From the NCBI GenBank assembly GCA_902766655.1, contig CACXEL010000419.1, positions 1 to 5,499 on the forward strand: 5,499 bases of DNA, written 5' to 3'. The notes under the pieces are model-generated. The model saw nothing but the letters and a program-made list of their open reading frames with translations, did not search any database and was not told where the DNA came from. The DNA comes from an uncultured Lachnospiraceae bacterium. GTDB lineage: Bacteria > Bacillota > Clostridia > Lachnospirales > Lachnospiraceae. The translations under genes were made by a program, and so were the position numbers. Shown in pieces: positions 1 through 5,009 of the stretch; the first letter of the stretch is position 1, and each line of letters opens with the position of its first letter.

Positions 1-179
1 ATGTCCAGGATCTCCAGCCCCTCATCATGATAATCCTTGTACATCTGCTCGATGGGCGCGTACTGGGGCGTAAAGCCGCAGCCGGTAGCCGTGTTGACGA
101 CCATGATGACTTTGCCCTTGTAGTCTGCGAGATCCAGGCTTTCGCCCGTACCGGTCCTGATGGTGAAATCGTAGATCAT
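1..179 (-). CDS. Glutathione peroxidase, N-terminal part (cut by window edge)
   Basis: Thioredoxin-fold thiol peroxidase that reduces hydrogen peroxide or organic hydroperoxides. In bacteria the Cys-type enzymes are usually recycled by thioredoxin and act in the cytoplasm. The visible 59 residues begin MIYDFTIRTGTGESLDL and contain the family block KGKVIMVVNTATGCGFTPQY (residues 21-40). Cys34 in that block sits where the peroxidatic Cys or selenocysteine lies, and the codon here is TGC, so this is the cysteine form. The segment LEILD near the edge also fits the family. Members are normally about 155-180 residues, so roughly two thirds of the gene, including the Gln and Trp catalytic partners, lies outside. 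I chose the start at 179 because GGAGGG (185-190) precedes it by 5 bases and family homology begins there. The frame is open back to an ATG at 281, but that 34-residue extension looks unlike the family. No signal peptide is seen. Family assignment is firm; the physiological electron donor is inferred. Confidence 0.93.
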   Translation of the reverse strand, partial: MIYDFTIRTGTGESLDLADYKGKVIMVVNTATGCGFTPQYAPIEQMYKDYHDEGLEILD

Positions 180-183
180 AGAA

Positions 184-190
184 TCCCTCC
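184..190 (-). promoter_or_regulatory. Ribosome binding site of the glutathione peroxidase gene
   Basis: Read on the minus strand this is GGAGGGA, ending 4 bases before the ATG at 179 (5 bases if the core is taken as GGAGGG). It decides the start, because the only other in-frame ATG upstream (at 281) has no comparable purine-rich site. Confidence 0.75.
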
Positions 191-221
191 GTGTTGATAA
201 TTGCTGAGCCAGATGATACTC

Positions 222-251
222 AATGCCGCCGGCATTTCCTCCGGCATGCCG
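222..251. repeat. Two adjacent palindromes sharing CGGCAT/ATGCCG half-sites
   Basis: AATGCCG-C-CGGCATT (222-236) is a perfect 7+7 inverted repeat around one central base. CGGCATGCCG (242-251) is a perfect 10-base palindrome made of the same hexamer. Their centres are about 17.5 bases apart and the pair lies 43-72 bases upstream of the peroxidase start. The arrangement could be a double operator, or alternative RNA hairpins in the leader. The function is not shown by the sequence. Confidence 0.5.
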
Positions 252-321
252 ATGCTCCCCTGCAAGTGCCCGGGAACGCATGTGCTTCTTCAGAGTTCAC
301 GTCCTGAAATCCTGATGTCCA

Positions 322-374
322 GCGGGCAGCCCGCCACTGCCTTCTGGCAGGTCATCCGAGACGCGCCAGGTCTC
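322..374. repeat. Cluster of three short GC-rich hairpins
   Basis: Three stem-loops follow each other closely: GCGGG-cag-CCCGC (322-334), CTGCC-ttct-GGCAG (337-350) and GAGAC-gcgccag-GTCTC (358-374). Each has a perfect 5-bp stem. They lie 40-95 bases past the DUF1349 stop codon in transcript order. They may slow transcription or protect the mRNA 3' end, but the lack of a U-tract argues against a normal terminator. Short stems like these also occur by chance in GC-rich DNA. Confidence 0.4.
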
Positions 375-415
375 TACCGGCCGGGCAGATTCCGTTAACT
401 TACCCTCTCTTTAGT

Positions 416-1012
416 TCAGTCCGGCTGCTGGCCGTCATGGGCCAGCCACTTGCACTCCGTGATGGCCATGTCCGTGAAGACTGCCGTAAAGCTGGAATCC
501 TCCGGACTGCAGGCGTAGATGCCGAAACGGATGGGGCCGGCGCCCTCCCACATATGGCAGACCCTCATCTGGGAAAATGAGACCCCGTCCCGGGAGCATT
601 CGATGCAGTAGTCGTCCTCACGCCTGCTGAACCTGTACCACATCATTTTGACGTCCGCCGGGATAGCCGTGGTGGCCCAGTCCGAGTAGCCGTGGTTGGT
701 CACCACGGAGCCAAGGTGCTGAAAGTTTTCATTTTCATATTCCACGGAGCCCTTGAGCCAGTTCTCGGAGTCCAGGTACATGACGATTCCGCACTGGTCA
801 AAGCGGTGATGGCTCCCGGTGAAATCCGTCTTCACGACGAAGGAGAAGAACTTCTCATCCGTCTCGAGCTGGAGGACAGGCGCGTTGTCGTTGCGGAAAT
901 GATAATAGGTCCGCTGCCACAGGTCCGTGCGCGGCATGGTCGTGATTTCGATTCGGTCCTCCCCGATCAGGTACTTCTCCGGTTCCCTGATCCACTTCAT
1001 TTTTTCTGTCAT
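416..1012 (-). CDS. DUF1349 family protein (YesU-like, concanavalin A-like beta-sandwich)
   Basis: A 198-residue protein of the DUF1349 family, whose members have a concanavalin A-like (lectin/glucanase) fold. I recognise the family from FDQCGIVMYLDSENWLK (residues 71-87), the GSVEY segment (88-92), SVVTNHGYSDW (102-112), and the closing GIYACSPEDSSFTAVFTD (164-181). The length matches stand-alone members (about 190-220 residues). There is no signal peptide or membrane segment, so it should be cytoplasmic. The Bacillus subtilis relative YesU sits in the rhamnogalacturonan-use cluster, and here the gene is divergent from an alpha-L-rhamnosidase, so a role with plant-derived sugars is likely. 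The exact activity (binding, or an uncharacterised enzyme) is unknown. The start at 1012 is preceded by AGGAGGT with a 4-base gap; the next Met (residue 5) would be too far from that site. The closing strand resembles part of the rhamnosidase. Family call is firm, function is not. Confidence 0.9.
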   Translation of the reverse strand: MTEKMKWIREPEKYLIGEDRIEITTMPRTDLWQRTYYHFRNDNAPVLQLETDEKFFSFVVKTDFTGSHHRFDQCGIVMYLDSENWLKGSVEYENENFQHLGSVVTNHGYSDWATTAIPADVKMMWYRFSRREDDYCIECSRDGVSFSQMRVCHMWEGAGPIRFGIYACSPEDSSFTAVFTDMAITECKWLAHDGQQPD

Positions 1013-1016
1013 GCTT

Positions 1017-1023
1017 ACCTCCT
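1017..1023 (-). promoter_or_regulatory. Ribosome binding site of the DUF1349 gene
   Basis: Read on the minus strand this is AGGAGGT, a near-perfect anti-16S match, 4 bases before the ATG at 1012. It fixes the start against the alternative Met codon at 1000. Confidence 0.85.
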
Positions 1024-1058
1024 CTTCTGTCTGCTGCCGCCTGATCCGTGAGAATATT

Positions 1059-1067
1059 TATCAGATA
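1059..1067. repeat. Short inverted repeat in the divergent region (candidate operator)
   Basis: TATC-A-GATA is a perfect 4+4 repeat around a central A, with partial symmetry continuing outward (matches at several flanking positions up to a G/C pair). It lies 47-55 bases upstream of the DUF1349 start and about 40 bases upstream of the plus-strand -10 element, a position where a regulator could touch both promoters. The short core means it may be chance in AT-rich DNA. Confidence 0.3.
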
Positions 1068-1105
1068 TATTTCCAAAAACATATAAAGAATCTGAATCGC
1101 CGATG

Positions 1106-1114
1106 TGGTACAAT
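1106..1114 (+). promoter_or_regulatory. Extended -10 promoter for the rhamnosidase gene
   Basis: TGG-TACAAT fits the extended -10 pattern TGn-TATAAT with one mismatch in the hexamer. The 17-base-upstream position (AAGAAT) is a poor -35, which is tolerated when the TG extension is present and leaves room for an activator. Transcription would begin near 1120-1122, giving a leader of about 148 bases before the ATG at 1269. Confidence 0.5.
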
Positions 1115-1131
1115 GTTATCGTATATACATT
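1112..1131. repeat. Inverted repeat overlapping the plus-strand start site (candidate operator)
   Basis: AATGT and ACATT are 5-base inverted arms separated by 10 bases, and an 8-base palindrome GTATATAC (1121-1128) lies within. The element overlaps the end of the -10 hexamer and the predicted start of transcription, the usual place for a repressor to block a promoter. No regulator family can be named from it. Confidence 0.3.
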
Positions 1132-1145
1132 ACTACACCATATTC

Positions 1146-1194
1146 TGTTGTTCCTGTCAATCCAAATCGGTAGCAGCGGACTGCGGGAACAGCA
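1146..1194 (+). other. Stem-loop in the rhamnosidase mRNA leader
   Basis: TGTTGTTCC (1146-1154) pairs with GGAACAGCA (1186-1194) through nine base pairs, one of them G-U. Three more pairs, two of them wobbles, extend it inward (1155-1157 with 1183-1185). The loop is about 25 bases. No U-tract follows, so it is not a terminator. I do not recognise a known riboswitch in it. It could affect mRNA stability or be chance pairing. Confidence 0.35.
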
Positions 1195-1257
1195 TCCTGC
1201 GTCACATATGCCATCACCGCACTTGAAGCCCCCTCTCCTTCATATCAGATCGGACAT

Positions 1258-1263
1258 GAGGTG
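1258..1263 (+). promoter_or_regulatory. Ribosome binding site of the rhamnosidase gene
   Basis: GAGGTG ends 5 bases before the ATG at 1269. It is weaker than the site of the divergent DUF1349 gene but well placed. It agrees with the protein start, because family similarity (LRINHVESPLALDDPHPSFSW) begins within 15 residues. Confidence 0.7.
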
Positions 1264-1268
1264 CAGTC

Positions 1269-4200
1269 ATGAACACTGAACAGATTACCGACACTCTGAA
1301 ACAACTCCGCATCAATCACGTTGAATCTCCTCTCGCTCTGGACGATCCGCATCCCTCCTTCAGCTGGCAGATGGAATCCGCCCGGACAGGCGCACGCCAG
1401 GTCTCCTATCGTATCCTTGTCATCTGTGACAAAGGCCTTATGTGGGACAGCGGGCTTGTAGACTCTGACTCTTCCGTGGGGATTACCTACCCGGCGGAGG
1501 CACGCCCTCTCGAACCGGAGACCGACTATCGCTGGCAGCTGACTGTCCGGGACGAGACCGGGGCGGATCTGACGGCGGAAGCTGCCTTCTCCACCGGACT
1601 CATGAGCCGCACGGTGGATGACTGGCACGGCGCCTTCTGGATCGGACCGGACGAAATGTATCTGGCCGCGGAAACGCTCCCGGTCTTCCGACTGCATTGG
1701 CGTATGCGAATAGCCGAGGGCGGCAGCTCTGCCGGCATTGTGTTCGGCGCCTCTGACCCGCGGCTCAATGCCCCGACAAAGAACAATTACCTCATCGGCG
1801 GAGAAAACTATATAGCCTGCCGGCTTGACGTGAGCCATCTTCCCGCAACGGTATCCTTCTACCGCAAAGGATACGCCCCGGGAGAGACCGTTCTCACGCC
1901 CTTCGAGGTGATTTCCGTACCGGCAGAAGTTCTGGGCGAGGCGGGCCGGTTCGAGGACCACATCTTTGAGATCGTAGTCTCCGGCAACCAGATGGAAATC
2001 ATGACCATGGACGGCAGCCCCCTCGAGACCAGCGAGGAGAACCGCCTCCTTCTTGATAACCCGAGGCGCCCGGTCAAAGAGAGGACCCACCTGATCCTGA
2101 ACCCGCTGAAGGCCGTCCTGGACGTTCCCATCTACCCCAGGCTCTGCCAGGTGGGCTTCGTCACCGACGATACGACTGCTGCAGTCTTCACGGATTTTGC
2201 CGTACACCACTATGGAGGCAGTCATGCCTGCATTTTCGGGCATGACACCGGAGCCACTTATGCTGTCTTTCAGGGTCGTCCCGGCCTGACCGTATCGGGT
2301 CGCACCGTCACGGCCGCCCCCGGCACACTCGCATATGCCGATCCTTCCCATGCCTCTCTGCCCATGCTCCGCAGGGAATTCACTGCCGGAGATGACATCG
2401 TCTCCGCAAAACTCTACGCAGCTGCCTGGGGCATTTACGAGCTGACCATCAACGGGCAGAAGGTGGGAAATGAATACCTTGCCTCCGGAGACATGGATTT
2501 CCGCAAACGCCTTTTCTACACAGCTTACGATATCACGGATCAGGTGAGCCCGGGTGCCAACGCCGTGGGCGCCACCCTCGCTTCCGGCTGGTTCGGTGAC
2601 CAGATCTGCTACGACATAGACAAGTACAACTGGTACGGAGACCGCCAGGCCCTCCTGGCCCTGGCCGTGATCCGGTATGCGGACGGATCTGTCCAATACG
2701 TTCCCACTGACGACTCCTGGCAGTACTATGGCCAGGGCCCGGTGCGCTATGCCGGCAATTTCAACGGAGAAATCTACGACGCGAAGCGCGAGGCTTATGT
2801 GGAGGGCTGGGACAAGCCCGGCTTCCGGGGAGAAGGATGGCGGGCGCCGGCGCGCATGGGGCGTACCGTTCTCGGGTATGAGCCGGTCATCGAGGCGCGG
2901 ATGGACCCTGGTATTACCCAGGTGGAAGTCCTGGACGCGGTCTTCCATTCACGCGAGACGCGGGGCAGGGATAAAGATACGGTCTTCATTTACGATATGG
3001 GCGTCAACATGGTCGGGATCCCGCGGATCACCTTCCCCGTCACCGAAGCAGGGCGGCAGGTCACCATCCGCTATTCGGAGATCCTTTACCCGCGCCTGGC
3101 TGAGGACAATCCATATTACTACGGCGATCTGGGCGGCATGATCCTCACGGAGAACCTCCGCGGCGCTCTGGTCACCGACCGCTACACCATGAAGGGCACG
3201 CCGGACGAAGTCTTTATGCCCCTCTTCACCTTCCATGGCTACCGGTACGTGGAGATTTCAGGTCTGGAGGAACCGCTGCCTGCAGACTGTATCAAGGGTA
3301 TCGTCCTGAGCTCCGTCCGGCCTGCTTCGCGCTATACCTCCTCCAACCCGCTGACCAACCGGCTTTTTGACAACATAATCCGGTCGACGCTGGGTAATTT
3401 CCTCTCCATCCCGACAGACTGCCCCCAGCGGGATGAGCGGCTCGGCTGGGCCGGCGACGCCCAGGTCTACAGCGAAGCCGCTACCTACATGGCGGACGTG
3501 AGCGCCTTCTACCGCAACTACAATCAGCTGCAGCGGGATGCCCAGGCACCGGACGGCACCTTCCACCTCTACGTGCCGCCCTATGCGCCCATGGACACTG
3601 CTTTCGCCCTGGGCTACACCTGGAACGCCGCCGGCGTAGTGATTCCCTGGCAGACCTTCCTCCAGTACGGTGATACTGCCACACTCAGAGACAACTATCC
3701 TTCCATAAAGCGACACGTGGAAGGCATGATGGAAATGAAAGCAGACGGCCGTCATTACCTGACCTCCCACATCGGCTTCCTGGGTGACCACCTGGCTCTG
3801 GACCCCTCAGACGTCTTTCTCATGGACAACGCCCAGTTCTACAGGAGTATGCGGATCGCCGAATCGGCCGCCCTTCTTCTCGGAGAGACGGAGGACGCCT
3901 CCCGGTTCAAAGAGTACGGCGACGGGCTGCAGGAGGAATGGAACAAAGTCTTTGTCGGTGAGGACCACAGGACCCGGATGGCGGACGGACAGTGCCAGGA
4001 TACGCAGGCATCCTACGCCCTGCCGCTCATGTGCGGCGTCTTCTCGGAAGACAATATTCCCCACGCGCGCAGGTATCTCAGGGAAGCCTGTGAGAGAACC
4101 GGCTATACGATGACGACCGGCTTCATGGGCACAGGCCCGCTGCTCCCGGCCCTCACGGAGGGCGGTGACCTGACCGCTGCCTATGAGATGTTCGAGCAGA

Positions 4201-4694
4201 CCGGTTACCCCTCCTGGCTCTACCCTGTCGTGAACGGCGCCACCACCGTCTGGGAGCGCTGGAATTCCTACACGATCGAGAACGGCTTTGCCGGCAACAA
4301 CTATATGAACTCCTTCAACCACTACTCTCTGGGAGCCGTGGCCTCCTGGATGATGGAATACCAGGCAGGCATCCAACGGGACGGCATGGAGGGCTTCCAC
4401 AGTTTCCTCCTCCAGCCAACGCCCGGCGGACATTTCACGCACGTGAGTGCTGCCTATGACTCCGTCTACGGCACCATCGAATCAGAGTGGACTGCGGAGG
4501 CCGGGAAGCTCACTTCGTACCGGGCCCTCATTCCAGCCAACACCTCGGCCAGGCTCTTCCTGCCGGTCAGCCAGGAGGCAGCCGAAGGCTTCTGTGACAT
4601 GGATGGTGCTTCCTTCCTCGGTATGGAAGCGCACAATGGACGGATGACGGCCGTCTTCTCCCTCAGCTCCGGCACCTTCCGCTTTACACTGTGA
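1269..4694 (+). CDS. Alpha-L-rhamnosidase, glycoside hydrolase family 78
   Basis: Inverting glycosidase that removes terminal alpha-L-rhamnose from oligosaccharides or plant glycosides. Domains in order: an N-terminal beta-sandwich (about 1-115, with LALDDPHPSFSWQ and YRWQLTVRD); an extra lectin-like module (about 124-316); the rhamnosidase N-domain (about 365-535, with LYAAAWGIYELTINGQKVG and TLASGWFGD); a concanavalin-like domain (about 553-683, with FTFHGYRYVEISG); the (alpha/alpha)6 catalytic barrel (about 688-1045); and a C-terminal beta domain (about 1046-1141). The signature DCPQRDERLGWAGDAQ spans 717-732, with Glu723 the expected general acid. WERW (995-998) supplies Glu996, the expected base, and NSFNHY (1014-1019) follows. 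All key residues are intact. At 1141 residues it is longer than many members (roughly 900-1000), mostly because of the extra module. No signal peptide is present, so it acts inside the cell on imported substrate. It is transcribed divergently from the DUF1349 gene. Family call is firm; the substrate (pectin-derived or flavonoid-type) is inferred. Confidence 0.96.
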   Translation: MNTEQITDTLKQLRINHVESPLALDDPHPSFSWQMESARTGARQVSYRILVICDKGLMWDSGLVDSDSSVGITYPAEARPLEPETDYRWQLTVRDETGADLTAEAAFSTGLMSRTVDDWHGAFWIGPDEMYLAAETLPVFRLHWRMRIAEGGSSAGIVFGASDPRLNAPTKNNYLIGGENYIACRLDVSHLPATVSFYRKGYAPGETVLTPFEVISVPAEVLGEAGRFEDHIFEIVVSGNQMEIMTMDGSPLETSEENRLLLDNPRRPVKERTHLILNPLKAVLDVPIYPRLCQVGFVTDDTTAAVFTDFAVHHYGGSHACIFGHDTGATYAVFQGRPGLTVSGRTVTAAPGTLAYADPSHASLPMLRREFTAGDDIVSAKLYAAAWGIYELTINGQKVGNEYLASGDMDFRKRLFYTAYDITDQVSPGANAVGATLASGWFGDQICYDIDKYNWYGDRQALLALAVIRYADGSVQYVPTDDSWQYYGQGPVRYAGNFNGEIYDAKREAYVEGWDKPGFRGEGWRAPARMGRTVLGYEPVIEARMDPGITQVEVLDAVFHSRETRGRDKDTVFIYDMGVNMVGIPRITFPVTEAGRQVTIRYSEILYPRLAEDNPYYYGDLGGMILTENLRGALVTDRYTMKGTPDEVFMPLFTFHGYRYVEISGLEEPLPADCIKGIVLSSVRPASRYTSSNPLTNRLFDNIIRSTLGNFLSIPTDCPQRDERLGWAGDAQVYSEAATYMADVSAFYRNYNQLQRDAQAPDGTFHLYVPPYAPMDTAFALGYTWNAAGVVIPWQTFLQYGDTATLRDNYPSIKRHVEGMMEMKADGRHYLTSHIGFLGDHLALDPSDVFLMDNAQFYRSMRIAESAALLLGETEDASRFKEYGDGLQEEWNKVFVGEDHRTRMADGQCQDTQASYALPLMCGVFSEDNIPHARRYLREACERTGYTMTTGFMGTGPLLPALTEGGDLTAAYEMFEQTGYPSWLYPVVNGATTVWERWNSYTIENGFAGNNYMNSFNHYSLGAVASWMMEYQAGIQRDGMEGFHSFLLQPTPGGHFTHVSAAYDSVYGTIESEWTAEAGKLTSYRALIPANTSARLFLPVSQEAAEGFCDMDGASFLGMEAHNGRMTAVFSLSSGTFRFTL

Positions 4695-4796
4695 TGCGGA
4701 CTGCTCCTGACTGGGCAGGGTGGGACTGACTGTATCTCTGCCTTTGGGATATTCGATAAGCGTGTCTATCAAATCATCATCGGTGTACAGACAACC

Positions 4797-4810
4797 GCCA
4801 GGATCCTGGC
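4797..4810. repeat. Perfect 14-base palindrome
   Basis: GCCAGGATCCTGGC is fully self-complementary with no central gap. It lies about 100 bases past the rhamnosidase stop codon and 75 bases before the terminator. As RNA it would form a 5-bp stem with a GATC loop. It could be a protein-binding site or part of an mRNA 3' end structure; nothing shows which. Confidence 0.5.
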
Positions 4811-4884
4811 ATGTCGCCGATACTAATGATCGAAGGTTCGACCTGAGGCTCCTCCCCGCACAATCTCGCTGTTCATGCTGATAC

Positions 4885-4919
4885 AAAAATCCCCCAACAG
4901 TTCGCTGTGGGGGATTTTT
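4885..4919. terminator. Strong bidirectional intrinsic terminator
   Basis: AAAAATCCCCCAACAG pairs with CTGTGGGGGATTTTT across a TTCG tetraloop, giving a 15-bp stem with one bulged A. It has a T-run at the end for the plus strand and, by symmetry, one for the minus strand. It lies 190 bases after the rhamnosidase stop and about 90 bases after the feoB stop, so it should end both converging transcripts. Confidence 0.92.
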
Positions 4920-4961
4920 CATCTTCCGTTCCGTAAACGGCAATCGTTATAAATACATTTC

Positions 4962-4980
4962 GTATTACCCAAGATAATAC
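4962..4980. repeat. Inverted repeat just past the feoB stop codon
   Basis: GTATTA (4962-4967) and TAATAC (4975-4980) are perfect 6-base arms around a 7-base loop. The repeat lies 30-48 bases beyond the feoB stop, between that gene and the main terminator. It is AT-rich and lacks a strong T-tract, so it is at best an accessory 3' end hairpin. Confidence 0.35.
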
Positions 4981-5009
4981 ATTCAATGCCATATCAATAG
5001 TATAACGTT

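Larger units (their letters stand above)
180..415. other. Gene-free, hairpin-rich gap between DUF1349 and glutathione peroxidase genes
   Basis: I find no gene with a start, a ribosome binding site and recognisable protein similarity here. Both flanking genes point left, so the gap is the 3' flank of the DUF1349 gene and the 5' flank of the peroxidase gene. It contains two adjacent palindromes (222-251) and a run of three short GC-rich hairpins (322-374). None is followed by a T-tract, so none is a standard intrinsic terminator, and I see no convincing sigma-A promoter for the peroxidase gene. A minus-strand reading frame from about 409 to 300 is open and looks protein-like but has no start codon. 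It could be a decayed gene fragment or chance. Confidence 0.6.
1013..1268. promoter_or_regulatory. Divergent control region between DUF1349 and rhamnosidase genes
   Basis: This 256-base gap must carry the promoters of both outward-facing genes. Its middle (about 1050-1150) is strikingly AT-rich compared with the GC-rich genes on either side, as expected for a promoter region. The plus-strand promoter is fairly clear (extended -10 at 1106-1114). For the minus strand I see several AT-rich -10-like hexamers but no pair with a credible -35, so I do not place one. Inverted repeats at 1059-1067 and 1112-1131 are candidate operator sites. A shared regulator for both genes is plausible but inferred. 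Confidence 0.7.
4695..5009. other. Gene-free convergent region between rhamnosidase and feoB
   Basis: The two flanking genes converge on this 315-base stretch, so it needs termination in both directions; the hairpin at 4885-4919 supplies that. Just after the rhamnosidase stop there is a small stem-loop, CTGCTC-ctgact-GGGCAG (4701-4718, one G-U pair), without a T-tract. Further on are a perfect palindrome (4797-4810), a TCGAA-gg-TTCGA repeat (4830-4841), a CCGTT-ccgta-AACGG hairpin (4926-4940) and an inverted repeat at 4962-4980. I see no gene with a credible start and ribosome binding site. The part from 4720 to 4884 remains unexplained. Confidence 0.65.

Noticed and set aside
179..281. A longer start for the glutathione peroxidase at the in-frame ATG at 281
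   Set aside because: The 34 added residues do not look like the family, no ribosome binding site precedes them, and the stretch holds the palindromes. The ATG at 179 has GGAGGG in place.
201..398. A 65-codon plus-strand frame in the gap left of the DUF1349 gene
   Set aside because: No ribosome binding site precedes it, it opposes both neighbours and it resembles no known family.
692..1051. A 119-codon plus-strand frame overlapping the DUF1349 gene
   Set aside because: It is antisense to a gene with firm family motifs and a near-perfect ribosome binding site.
1245..2948. A 567-codon open frame on the minus strand, antisense to the rhamnosidase gene
   Set aside because: It mirrors the coding strand of a clear GH78 enzyme. 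Long antisense frames are expected from GC-rich codon use, the translation matches no family I know, and there is no proper start signal.
3807..4442. A 211-codon minus-strand frame within the rhamnosidase gene
   Set aside because: It is antisense to the intact catalytic barrel, which carries all expected residues. It is a by-product of codon bias.
4830..4856. A tRNA-like GGTTCGACC motif
   Set aside because: The flanks do not form a 5-bp T-stem, and there is no matching acceptor stem or anticodon arm around it.
4931..4945. A catabolite-repression (cre)-like sequence CCGTAAACGGCAATC
   Set aside because: It differs from the cre consensus at about four positions and lies past the 3' end of feoB, not near a promoter. 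It is better read as part of a small hairpin.
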